The translations under genes and the position numbers were made by a program. Positions 1 to 6,730 of a stretch of 10,893 nt of DNA are shown piece after piece. The notes under the pieces are model-generated. The model worked only from the letters and a program-made list of their open reading frames with translations, was not told where the DNA came from and ran no database searches. Position 1 is the stretch's first letter. Every line of letters starts with the position of its first letter. Source of the DNA: Vitreoscilla sp. (GTDB lineage: Bacteria; Pseudomonadota; Gammaproteobacteria; Burkholderiales; Burkholderiaceae); contig JACMOG010000265.1 in NCBI GenBank assembly GCA_014378125.1, positions 1-10,893 of the forward strand. The letters are read 5' to 3'.

Positions 1-1011
1 CAGCCCCGAGTAGGTGAAGAACATCGGCAGCAGCAGGATCACCGCCAGCGGTTCCACCTTCTTCTTCAGCTCGGCCGCGAACCGCCCGCGCGGCATCACC
101 GCGCCCAGGATGAAGCCGCCGAAGATGGCGTGGATGCCGATGGCGTCCATCAGGAAGGCCGAGAAGCAGAACAACGCCAGCGTGATGCCCAGAACCGTGA
201 GGCTCATCTCGCCCTCGCGCTCCACGATGCGGCCCAGCGGCGCCAGCAGGCGGCGTCCGAACAGCATGATGAACGCGGCATAGAGCACCGCGCCACCGAT
301 GGCCAGGATCGCCACGCCGGGGCCCGCGCCGAAGGTGGCCAGCACGATGGCCAGCACGCACCACGAGCACGCGTCGTCGAACGCGCCGGCCGTGAGCGAC
401 AGCGTGCCCAGCGCCGTGTTGGCCAGTCCGCGCTCGTTGATGATGCGGGCCAGCATCGGGAAGGCGGTCAGCGCGATGCAGGCGCCCATGAACAGCGTGG
501 CGTCGACCTGCGAGATGCCCGGCGCGAACAGCCCCGGCACGGTGACCAGGAACGGCGTGATCAGGAAGGCGATGAAGAACGGCGCGGCGATGCCGGCCAG
601 CGAGACGCCGACCGCGCTGCGCGCCTTCGACTTGAAGTGGTTCAGCTGCAGCGTGGTGCCCACGAGGAACATGTACAGGCCCACGCCCAGCTGCGCGCCG
701 GTGTAGAGCACGTTGCGCGTCTCCTTGGGAAAGATCGCGGCCTGCAGGTCGGGGAAGAACAATCCCAGCAGCGACGGCCCCAGGAACACGCCCGCGATCA
801 TCTCGCCCACCACCTGCGGCTGCGCCAGGAACTTGCGGCCGAACCAACCGGCCAGGCGGCACATCAGCAGGATCACGCCCAGCTGCAGGAAGAAGTGGAC
901 GCTGAAGTCGCCCGGCGAATACGTCTTGGCGGTCGCGGCCGCGGCGGGGCCATGCCTGGCGAAGATGTCGCCCGCGATGTCGAGGATCCCGTCCATCATG
1001 TCACTTGCCAT
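1..1011 (-). CDS. Cation:proton antiporter, CPA2 (Kef/NapA-like) family, 3'-truncated by window edge
   Basis: This is an inner-membrane monovalent cation/H+ antiporter; 337 residues are visible and the C-terminus lies off the left edge. The start is the ATG at 1011, preceded by GGAGA (about 1016-1020). Translation begins MASDMMDGILDIAGDIF and then alternates hydrophobic segments with short loops. Recognisable pieces are the early GRKFLAQPQVVGEMIAG segment with GVFLGPSLLG, the segment ACIALTAFPMLARII, and the core motif AGAFDDACSWCVLA. The paired Asp (DD) there is the ion-binding signature of CPA2 exchangers; in the family, DD is associated with electrogenic exchange and QD with KefC-type proteins. 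No RCK/TrkA-N regulatory domain is visible, but it could lie in the missing part. It is transcribed away from the TA-halogenase unit. The cation (Na+ or K+) cannot be told from the sequence. Confidence 0.93.
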   Translation of the reverse strand, partial: MASDMMDGILDIAGDIFARHGPAAAATAKTYSPGDFSVHFFLQLGVILLMCRLAGWFGRKFLAQPQVVGEMIAGVFLGPSLLGLFFPDLQAAIFPKETRNVLYTGAQLGVGLYMFLVGTTLQLNHFKSKARSAVGVSLAGIAAPFFIAFLITPFLVTVPGLFAPGISQVDATLFMGACIALTAFPMLARIINERGLANTALGTLSLTAGAFDDACSWCVLAIVLATFGAGPGVAILAIGGAVLYAAFIMLFGRRLLAPLGRIVEREGEMSLTVLGITLALFCFSAFLMDAIGIHAIFGGFILGAVMPRGRFAAELKKKVEPLAVILLLPMFFTYSGL

Positions 1012-1028
1012 GTCTTCTCCATTCGGAG

Positions 1029-1111
1029 GTCATTCCGTGCGATGTCGCGGAACCCACGCCCGCCGCGATGTCGCTCGCCCGCCTGGATCCTGCGACTTCG
1101 CGCAGGATGAC
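1029..1111. repeat. Pair of REP-like palindromes in opposite orientation
   Basis: The plus-strand element at 1029-1055 starts GTCATTCCG and ends CGGAACCC, with stem TTCCG/CGGAA. The minus-strand element at 1085-1111 reads GTCATCCTGCG...CGCAGGATCC, with stem TCCTGCG/CGCAGGA (1088-1094 with 1101-1107). Both share the GTCATYC head and an internal GTCGC, and they face each other across about 29 bp, like a BIME of REP elements. Related copies occur at 3531-3547 and 6731-6757. No REP-associated transposase is in the window. Confidence 0.7.
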
Positions 1112-1172
1112 GGACAGCGGAGCGACTGTGCCAGCGCCCATGGAGTTGTCGAGTCGGGTCGACCGACTTGAG

Positions 1173-1202
1173 ATGACGTACCTACATTCGGTTTGTTAAT
1201 AT
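1173..1202 (+). promoter_or_regulatory. Possible sigma-70 promoter of the TA-halogenase unit
   Basis: A candidate -35 ATGACG (1173-1178) is separated by 18 bp from a candidate -10 TAATAT (1197-1202). Each matches the consensus at four of six positions. The region is clearly AT-richer than its surroundings and lies 30 bp before the antitoxin start. This is inferred by eye; an alternative -35 is TTGAGA at 1168-1173, but its spacing is too long. Confidence 0.4.
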
Positions 1203-1218
1203 GCAGGCACGTAGGTAC
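1178..1218. promoter_or_regulatory. Inverted-repeat operator candidate for Phd/YefM autoregulation
   Basis: Perfect 8-bp arms, GTACCTAC (1178-1185) and GTAGGTAC (1211-1218), are separated by 25 bp. One arm lies between the proposed -35 and -10 and the other just past the -10, near the expected transcription start. Phd/YefM antitoxins are known to bind paired palindromic sites over their own promoter, so autorepression by the antitoxin-toxin complex is the natural reading. A second small inverted repeat (AGTCGG/CCGACT, 1152-1168) lies just upstream. Confidence 0.5.
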
Positions 1219-1232
1219 ATCGAGAGGGCGGG

Positions 1233-1481
1233 ATGAAGCTGATCACCAGCCGCGAGTTCAACCGCGACGTGAGCGCGGCGAAGCGCGCGGCGCGCGTCGA
1301 GCCGGTGCTCATCACCGACCGCGGGCAGCCCACGCACGTGCTGATGAGCATCGCCGACTTCCGTCGCTTCACGGGCGAGAGCGAGAACATCCTCGAGATC
1401 CTGGCCATGCCCGAGCCCGTCGAACTCGAGGTCGACGACCTCTCCGACGGCGCCTGGGATCACCGCGAAAGGATCGAGTGA
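1233..1481 (+). CDS. Type II antitoxin, Phd/YefM family
   Basis: This 82-residue protein starts MKLITSREFNRDVSAAKRAA, the usual Phd/YefM N-terminal fold that binds operator DNA. The segment VEPVLITDRGQPTHVLMSI follows, matching the family pattern of a strand, a turn with RG-P and another strand, and then ADFRRF. The acidic C-terminal stretch (about residues 52-75, PEPVELEVDDLSD) is the expected toxin-neutralising tail. The start is fixed by GAGAGGG at 1222-1228. Its stop TGA (1479-1481) overlaps the toxin ATG by one base, so the two are translationally coupled. It should neutralise the PIN toxin downstream and, with it, repress the promoter at about 1173-1218. Family assignment is firm; the partner is inferred from adjacency. 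Confidence 0.9.
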   Translation: MKLITSREFNRDVSAAKRAARVEPVLITDRGQPTHVLMSIADFRRFTGESENILEILAMPEPVELEVDDLSDGAWDHRERIE

Positions 1482-1981
1482 TGTACCTCCTCGATACCGG
1501 CGTGGTGCTCGAACTGCGCAAGGCGAAGTCCGGCCATTCCGACCCCGGCCTCGCGGCCTGGGCCGCCACCGTCGCGCGCCAGAAGCTGTTCATCTCGGCG
1601 CTGAACCTGCTGGAGATCGAGAACGCCGCGGCCCGGCTGGCGCGCAAGGATCGGGCGGCGGGTCTCGGCGTGCGGCAGTGGATCGACAACCACGTGATGC
1701 CGGCGTTCGAAGGCCGCGTGCTGCCCATCGACGCCGCCGTCGTGCGCCGCCGCGCCCAGCTGCCCTACGCCAACACGCGCGACGGCCTGCTGGCTGCCAC
1801 GGCGCTGGAGCACGGCCTCACCTTCGTCACGCGCAAGGTGAGCGCGTTCCGCGCGGGCCGCGTGAAGCTGCTCAATCCATCGGGCTACAGTGCGCAGCCG
1901 GCGGCCGACGAGGACGAGGACTGGGGCCAGGCCGCCCACACCGGCCACCTGTGGCTGAAGAACCTGTACGTGAGAGCGTGA
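1481..1981 (+). CDS. Type II toxin, VapC/FitB-like PIN-domain ribonuclease
   Basis: This 166-residue protein has a PIN domain at about residues 1-136. The N-terminal strand MYLLDTGVVLELRK supplies the first metal-binding Asp (D5). ISALNLLEIEN gives E45/E47, and NTRDGLLAATALEHGLTFVT gives D101, in the typical FitB/VapC arrangement. The usual fourth polar or acidic position, in VTR(N/D)V..F, is K119 here (VTRKVSAF). A tail of about 30 residues follows (acidic DEDEDWGQ, then WLKNLYVRA), longer than minimal VapC proteins. Known family members are Mg2+-dependent RNases that cut tRNA or rRNA; the target here is unknown. A Shine-Dalgarno AAAGGA (1468-1473) lies inside the antitoxin gene. Its stop overlaps the halogenase ATG. 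Confidence 0.88.
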   Translation: MYLLDTGVVLELRKAKSGHSDPGLAAWAATVARQKLFISALNLLEIENAAARLARKDRAAGLGVRQWIDNHVMPAFEGRVLPIDAAVVRRRAQLPYANTRDGLLAATALEHGLTFVTRKVSAFRAGRVKLLNPSGYSAQPAADEDEDWGQAAHTGHLWLKNLYVRA

Positions 1982-3519
1982 TGCAAGAGCCGACCCACAA
2001 GCGCCGGATCCTCATCGTCGGCGGCGGCACCGCCGGCTGGCTCGCGGCCGCCTACCTCGCCAAGCACCTGGCGCTGTCGGAGCGCAGCCACCTCGAGGTG
2101 ACGGTGCTCGAGTCGCCCGACATCGGCATCATCGGCGTGGGCGAGGGCACCTTTCCCACCATCCGCACCACGCTGCAGTTCCTGGGCATCGACGAGCGCC
2201 GCTTCATCCGCGAGACCGCGGCCACGTTCAAGCAGGGTATCCGCTTCGTCGACTGGGCCCGCACGCCCACCGCCGGCGCGCACCACGACTTCCTGCATCC
2301 GTTCGAGGCGCCGTTCTACACCGAGGGCACCAGCCTCGTGCCGTACTGGCTGCTGCAGGACGAGGCCGCACGGCCGCCGTTCGCGCAGGCCGTGACGCTG
2401 CAGCAGCGCGTGGCCGAGGCCATGCGCGCTCCCAAGCGCGCGCACGAGGCCGCGTATGCCGGCCCCCTGAACTACGCATATCACTTCGACGCGATCCGCC
2501 TGGCCAAGGTGCTGGCCGAGCGCGCGCGGGAGCTCGGGGTGCGCCACGTCGAGGCCACCGTCAGCGGCGTGGTGCGCGACGCCACCGGCGCCGTCGACCA
2601 CGTCGACACGCTGCAGCACGGCGCGTTCAGGGCCGACCTCTACGTCGACTGCTCGGGCTTCAGCGCCGAGATGATCGGCCAAGCCCCCGGCGCCACGTTC
2701 AAGTCGGCGCGCCACCACCTGTTCGCCGACCGTGCGCTCACCTGCAAGCTGCCGACGGACGATCCCGACGCCCCGCTGGAGAGCTGCACCATCGCCACGG
2801 CCCACGAGGCCGGGTGGACGTGGGAGATCGGCCTCAACGGCGCGCGCGGCATCGGCTGCGTCTATTCCAGCGACCACATGAGCGACGACCGCGCGGCCGA
2901 GATCCTGCGCGGCTACATCGGTGCCGCCCATGCCGACGTGGCGACGCGGCGCATCCCGTTCGCGGCCGGCTGGCGCGAGAGGCAGTGGGTGAAGAACTGC
3001 GTGGCCGTGGGCCTGTCGGCGGGCTTCCTGGAGCCGCTGGAATCCACCGGCCTCGTGCTGATCGAGGCGGCGGTGGGCATGATCGCCGAGATGTTCCCGC
3101 ACGGCGGCCCCATCGAGGCCCCGGCGCGCCGCTTCAACGAGCTGATGAACGCGCGCTTCGAGAACATCGTCAACTTCCTCAAGCTGCACTACTGCGTGAG
3201 CGGGCGCGACGAGCCGTTCTGGCGCGACAACGCCACCGCCGACTCGATCCCGGAACGCCTGGCCGAGTTCCTCGAGCAATGGAAGTACCGGCCGCCCGGC
3301 CGCTTCGACTTCATGCTCGACACCGAGACCTTCGCCTTCTTCAACTACCAGTACATCCTGTACGGCATGGGGTATCGAACGGACATGAGCGGCGCACGTG
3401 CGGACTTCACGCAGGTCGAGGAGGCGGAGCGACTGTTCGCCAAGATCCGGCGGTTCGGCGACCGGGCGCTGGTGGACCTGCCGTCGCACCGGGCGTTGAT
3501 CAACCAGATCAACGTCTGA
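1981..3519 (+). CDS. Flavin-dependent tryptophan-type halogenase
   Basis: This 512-residue protein has the normal length for FAD-dependent halogenases of the PrnA/RebH type, which use FADH2, O2 and halide to chlorinate or brominate aromatic rings. Visible features are the Rossmann motif ILIVGGGTAGW (G14-W20), GVGEGTFPTI (residues 52-61), the conserved Lys in ATFKQGIRF (K84, equivalent to PrnA K79, which forms the haloamine), WTW at 279-281 of the WxWxIP signature, and FLEPLESTG with E354, the usual partner of the catalytic Lys. The signature continues IG instead of IP. The start ATG overlaps the vapC stop (TGATG), with a weak GAGAG 4 bases upstream. No flavin reductase, TonB receptor or biosynthetic gene is next to it, so the substrate is unknown; free tryptophan should not be assumed. 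Confidence 0.92.
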   Translation: MQEPTHKRRILIVGGGTAGWLAAAYLAKHLALSERSHLEVTVLESPDIGIIGVGEGTFPTIRTTLQFLGIDERRFIRETAATFKQGIRFVDWARTPTAGAHHDFLHPFEAPFYTEGTSLVPYWLLQDEAARPPFAQAVTLQQRVAEAMRAPKRAHEAAYAGPLNYAYHFDAIRLAKVLAERARELGVRHVEATVSGVVRDATGAVDHVDTLQHGAFRADLYVDCSGFSAEMIGQAPGATFKSARHHLFADRALTCKLPTDDPDAPLESCTIATAHEAGWTWEIGLNGARGIGCVYSSDHMSDDRAAEILRGYIGAAHADVATRRIPFAAGWRERQWVKNCVAVGLSAGFLEPLESTGLVLIEAAVGMIAEMFPHGGPIEAPARRFNELMNARFENIVNFLKLHYCVSGRDEPFWRDNATADSIPERLAEFLEQWKYRPPGRFDFMLDTETFAFFNYQYILYGMGYRTDMSGARADFTQVEEAERLFAKIRRFGDRALVDLPSHRALINQINV

Positions 3520-3530
3520 CCGCCGACCGT

Positions 3531-3547
3531 GCGCAGTCGCAGGATCC
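3531..3547 (+). repeat. Truncated REP-like element
   Basis: GCGCAGTCGCAGGATCC, twelve bases after the halogenase stop codon, is the right half of the palindrome complete at 6731-6757: the first 14 bases are identical to 6742-6755. The left arm (TCCTGCG) is missing, so no hairpin forms here. Confidence 0.6.
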
Positions 3548-3589
3548 ACGTGGCACCGGGGGCTGGCTCCAAGTCGTCGTGCATCGCGG

Positions 3590-3779
3590 GCGACGACCTC
3601 GCTTGCGAGCGGCGGCTGCGTCCCGCCGGTTCTGGCTTCAGAGCGGTCTCGCCTGCGGCTCGACTTCGCTGTGCTCCTCGGGCTGGGGGCGCGCGCCAGA
3701 ACTCGCTGCGCGCCTGCGGCGCTACGCTCGAACAACTGTCGCGAGTCAGTTCACGAAGCGCGCTGCGCGCGCCGCCCCC
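3590..3779 (+). repeat. GC-rich intergenic repeat module, copy 1
   Basis: The block begins GCGACGACCTCGC (3590-3602) and continues GCGAGCGGCGGCTG. It then carries GCGGTCTCGCCTGCGGCTCGA and a GCTGTGCTCCTCGG segment, and ends in a large structured region. GGGGGCGCGCGC (3685-3696) can pair with the GCGCGC...GCCCCC tract at about 3764-3779, and AACTG/CAGTT (3734-3750) forms an internal hairpin. A shorter block in the same order follows the MCP gene (6855-6954). Open frames across it are compositional and show no protein family. Confidence 0.5.
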
Positions 3780-3850
3780 GCCCCTGCGGTGCGCGCCGCC
3801 CCTCAATGCCAGCCCCGACGGGACGCAGCCGTCGCTCGCTGGCACCGGCT

Positions 3851-3929
3851 TGGCAGTCCAGCAGACAACATTCGCGGGGAGGGAAGTCACGTCATTTTTT
3901 CAGGTGTTGGCATCGGCGGGCCCTCGAGG
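3851..3929 (+). repeat. Large imperfect inverted repeat, left arm
   Basis: TGGCAGTCCAGCAGACAACA at 3851-3870 continues into TTCGCGGGG and ends GCATCGGCGGGCCCTCGAGG. The reverse complement of 4136-4213 matches across the whole arm, with TGGCAGTTCGGCAGACAACA then TTCGCAGGGG, and GCATCGGCGGGCCATCGAGG at the end. The two arms enclose about 206 bp. The layout resembles a miniature inverted-repeat element or two head-to-head copies of one intergenic repeat. No flanking target duplication was found. Confidence 0.72.
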
Positions 3930-4135
3930 GCCGCCGGTACCCGCGACCAACCGTTCCACACGCCGTCGCGCCTGACGCGAACTGCGGGCCACGCGCATCT
4001 CTACGTAGTGACGGACGAAGGGTGGCGGGCGAAGGCTTCTCGTCGTCGGTCACAACAAGGAGCGCCGGCATCACGATTTGATGTTCGCGTCCGTCCGGCT
4101 GGCCGACAGGGATGACGGCCGCGGGCATTGGAGGG

Positions 4136-4213
4136 CCTCGATGGCCCGCCGATGCCTACACCCTCAAATGATGTCGCTAACTTCCCCTGCGAATGTTGTC
4201 TGCCGAACTGCCA
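4136..4213 (-). repeat. Large imperfect inverted repeat, right arm
   Basis: This is the reverse-complement partner of 3851-3929. Outside it, the minus strand carries GGCGACGACCTCGCGGGCGA followed by GCGGCGG (about 4214-4242). The same block occurs on the plus strand at 3590-3617, about 230 bp away from the left arm. The right copy may therefore be the compact form of a unit whose left copy was split by inserted GC-rich DNA. Confidence 0.7.
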
Positions 4214-4245
4214 GGCCGCCGCTCGCCCGCGAGGTCGTCGCCAGC

Positions 4246-4614
4246 TACGAATTCCTTGCCGACGCTTCAATAGATTCGCCGCCCACCGCCCATCGCGGCA
4301 ACGCCTGCTCCCCCGCAAATCGGCGCAGAGCCCTTTTTTCGCCTGTCCCCGGGGCGCACGTCGGCCGATAACCGGTCATGGCGGTGCTTTTCGCGCACCG
4401 GGCGCGTGCGATTGCCGCCCACGCTGGTGCGAGCGGCGATCTGAACCCGAAATCTGGCATTGATCTTCCGTTCAGCGTGAAGGAGTGCCTCAAGAATGAT
4501 CGTGGAAGGTCGAAATCGGGCCATGAGCCTTGTCAGGAGTCCTCCATCGGGAGCGAGACCTGGCCGGGGCTTGAATCTGACCCTTGTTACTGACCTGACC
4601 GAAGGAGTTCCCTC
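4246..4614. other. Intergenic stretch without a recognisable gene
   Basis: Short open frames exist on both strands, but none has a convincing ribosome binding site, family motif or normal codon pattern. The only supported signal is AAGGAG (about 4600-4605), the Shine-Dalgarno of the gene starting at 4615. No clear promoter for that gene was identified. Confidence 0.6.
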
Positions 4615-4977
4615 ATGACCCGCACTGCAAACCCGATCACCATCCGCGGCGCCCTGGTCGCCTCGCTTTGCGTCCTGGCCAGCGCCGGCGCGATGGCCGG
4701 CGACGGCAAGTGGGTGCAGGACGCCAAGAGCTGCGCCGCGCCGGAATACCCGCGCGACTCCCTGAGCAAGGGCGAGCAGGGCACGACCGCGCTGCGCATC
4801 CTGGTGGGCGTCGACGGCAAGGCCATCGACAGCGAGATCGAATCGTCCAGCCACTCGCGCAAGCTCGACTCGGCCGCCCAGCGCGCGCTGATGGAGTGCT
4901 CCTTCAAGCCGCAACCCGCCGATGCGAAGCCGGCCCAGCAATGGATCAAGACCGAATTCACCTGGAAGCTGAACTAA
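4615..4977 (+). CDS. Exported TonB C-terminal-domain protein
   Basis: This 120-residue protein has a signal peptide at about residues 1-28 (hydrophobic GALVASLCVLASAGAMA, likely cleaved after AMA). The rest is a single TonB C-terminal-like domain: CAAPEYPRDS, then TALRILVGVDGKAIDSEIESSS, then KLDSAAQRALMECSFKP. This matches the family pattern YP...G..G...v.v..dG.....v..SS....LD.AA..A...C.f.P. C40 and C95 could form a disulfide in the periplasm. Unlike true TonB, it has no retained membrane anchor or Pro-rich spacer, so it probably does not transduce proton-motive force alone; a periplasmic binding or accessory role is inferred. AAGGAG lies 7 bases before the ATG. It appears monocistronic, ending in a strong hairpin six bases downstream. 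Confidence 0.85.
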   Translation: MTRTANPITIRGALVASLCVLASAGAMAGDGKWVQDAKSCAAPEYPRDSLSKGEQGTTALRILVGVDGKAIDSEIESSSHSRKLDSAAQRALMECSFKPQPADAKPAQQWIKTEFTWKLN

Positions 4978-4982
4978 CGACA

Positions 4983-5014
4983 AGGGGTCTGGCCCCGAAT
5001 GGGGCCAGACCCCT
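4983..5014 (+). terminator. Strong hairpin terminator after the TonB-domain gene
   Basis: A perfect 14-bp stem, AGGGGTCTGGCCCC (4983-4996) with GGGGCCAGACCCCT (5001-5014), has a GAAT loop and starts six bases after the stop codon. There is no U-tract after it, so termination might be factor-assisted. Similar GGGGTCTGGCCCC palindromes are, from memory, frequent after betaproteobacterial genes. Confidence 0.7.
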
Positions 5015-5050
5015 CAGTTGCTGATTTGCCCGGCTGAAATGCGCGGGCCG

Positions 5051-5131
5051 CTCGACGCGAGGTTCGGAACGCCGGACGTCGAGACGAGACCTGCTGTAGC
5101 GCCGTCGGGCCCGTTGGGAGACACGACGGCG
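5051..5131 (+). promoter_or_regulatory. Two tandem hairpins in the MCP leader
   Basis: CTCGACG (5051-5057) pairs with CGTCGAG (5077-5083), and CGCCGTCG (5100-5107) pairs with CGACGGCG (5124-5131). Both are perfect 7-8 bp stems and end 44 bases before the proposed MCP start. They do not match a riboswitch I recognise. They could be leader structure, protein-binding sites or chance in GC-rich DNA. Confidence 0.3.
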
Positions 5132-5174
5132 TGTGATTGACCAACAAATTCAACAGCCAACTTCGGAACTTCAA

Positions 5175-6722
5175 ATGCTGACCAACCTGAAAATCGGCGC
5201 GCGACTGGCGCTGGCCTTCGGCATCGTCCTGGCGCTGCTCGCCACGCTGTCCATCATCGCGTTGGCCCGCACCAGCGGCATGCGCGACGACATGAACGCC
5301 GTGACCGGGGGCATCGCCGTCGAGTCGTCGCTGGCCGACCAGATGCGCCTCGCCGCCACGCAGCAGGCCGTGCGCGTGCGCAACATCCTGATGGTGTCCG
5401 AGCCGGAGGAAATGGCCGCCGAGAACGAGCTGCTGAAGGCCGACATCAAGACCTACGAGGTCGCCAAGGGCAAGCTCACCAAGATGATCGCCGGCGAAGC
5501 CGACGCCCGCAAGAAGACCATCCTGGGCCACATCGACGGCACCGAGAAGGAAGCGCGCGACCTGGCCGACCAGGTGGTGCAGATGGCGCTCGACAACCAC
5601 AAGTTCCCGGCCCGCGGCCTGCTCGGCGAGAAGGCCAATCCGGCCCAGGCCAAGTGGATGGCGTCCGTCGACGAGATGGTGGCCCTCAACGAGAAGCTGA
5701 CCGCCGCCGCCGTCGCCAACGCCGAGGACGCCTACGCCAACACCCGCGACATCGTGCTGGGCATCTCCATCGTCGCGCTGGTGTTCGCGTCGTTCGTCGG
5801 CTACGCCGTCACGCGCTCCATCACCGTGCCGATCTCGCAGGCCGTGGGCATCGCCCGCCGCGTGGCCGACCGTGACCTGAGCGTGAAGGTGGTGTCGCAC
5901 TCCAAGGACGAGACGGGCCAGCTGTTGCAGGCCCTGGCGGCCATGACGGCCAGCCTGGTGACGGTGGTCTCCAGCGTGCGCAGCGGCAGCGACGCGCTGG
6001 CCGGCGCCGCCAGCGAGATCGCCTCGGGCAACGCCGACCTGTCCAGCCGCACCGAGCGCCAGGCCGCCAGCATCCAGCAGACGGCGTCGTCGATGGACGA
6101 GCTCTCGAGCACCGTCAAGATGAGCGCGAGCAACTCCACGCACGCTCGCCAGCTGTCCAACGACGCGGCCGCCAAGGCCACGCAGGGCGGCGAGGCGGTG
6201 AGCAAGGTGGTTCGCACGATGGGCGACATCGCCACGTCGTCCAAGAAGATCGCCGACATCATCAGCGTGATCGACGGCATCGCCTTCCAGACCAACATCC
6301 TGGCGCTGAACGCCGCCGTGGAAGCGGCACGTGCCGGCGAGCAGGGCCGCGGCTTCGCCGTGGTGGCCACCGAGGTGCGCACGCTGGCCCAGCGCCGCGC
6401 GACGGCGGCCAAGGAGATCAAGTCGCTGATCGCCGAGTCGGTCGAGAAGGTGGACGAAGGCACGCACCTCGTGGACGTGGCCTCCGAGACCATCGCGCAG
6501 ATCGTGCGATCGGTGCAGCACGTGGCCGGCATCGTGTCGGAGATCACGTCCGCCACCGTGGAGCAGAGCGCAGGCATCGACCTCGTCAACGTGGCCGTGA
6601 CCGAGATGGACCAGGTCACGCAGCAGAACGCCGCCCTGGTGGAGCAGGTGGCCGCGGCCGCCGACTCGATGAGCACGCAGGTGCAGCGACTGGTCTCGGA
6701 CGTGAGCGTGTTCAGGCTCTGA
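5175..6722 (+). CDS. Methyl-accepting chemotaxis protein
   Basis: This 515-residue transmembrane chemoreceptor signals to CheA/CheW. The ATG at 5175 is preferred over the in-frame GTG at 5133 because [16 protein letters not shown] is the usual start of this receptor type and GGAAC lies upstream. TM1 is at about residues 10-31; a helical periplasmic sensor domain of the four-helix-bundle type spans about 32-190; TM2 is about 192-212 ([17 protein letters not shown]); HAMP follows to about 266. The signalling domain has the invariant tip [19 protein letters not shown] and then EQGRGFAVV (about 370-396). After the tip it reads [13 protein letters not shown], where most receptors have QRSA: R408 replaces Ser. 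No C-terminal NWETF-type CheR tether is present. The ligand is unknown. It is followed by a REP-like palindrome and a hairpin. Confidence 0.95.
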   Translation: MLTNLKIGARLALAFGIVLALLATLSIIALARTSGMRDDMNAVTGGIAVESSLADQMRLAATQQAVRVRNILMVSEPEEMAAENELLKADIKTYEVAKGKLTKMIAGEADARKKTILGHIDGTEKEARDLADQVVQMALDNHKFPARGLLGEKANPAQAKWMASVDEMVALNEKLTAAAVANAEDAYANTRDIVLGISIVALVFASFVGYAVTRSITVPISQAVGIARRVADRDLSVKVVSHSKDETGQLLQALAAMTASLVTVVSSVRSGSDALAGAASEIASGNADLSSRTERQAASIQQTASSMDELSSTVKMSASNSTHARQLSNDAAAKATQGGEAVSKVVRTMGDIATSSKKIADIISVIDGIAFQTNILALNAAVEAARAGEQGRGFAVVATEVRTLAQRRATAAKEIKSLIAESVEKVDEGTHLVDVASETIAQIVRSVQHVAGIVSEITSATVEQSAGIDLVNVAVTEMDQVTQQNAALVEQVAAAADSMSTQVQRLVSDVSVFRL

Positions 6723-6730
6723 CCTGCCCC

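Noticed and set aside
130..1110. Long plus-strand open frame opposite the antiporter
   Set aside because: Arg/Gln/His-rich sequence with no domain; the minus strand encodes a clear membrane antiporter.
1885..3735. Long minus-strand open frame opposite the halogenase
   Set aside because: Same antisense artefact; the plus strand has FAD-binding and catalytic halogenase motifs.
2814..4115. Plus-strand open frame running from inside the halogenase into the repeat region
   Set aside because: Out of frame with the halogenase and Arg/Ala-rich; its 3' part is only a translation of intergenic repeats.
4974..6521. Long minus-strand open frame opposite the chemoreceptor
   Set aside because: His/Gly/Arg-rich composition without motifs; it is the antisense of a well-supported MCP gene in high-GC DNA.
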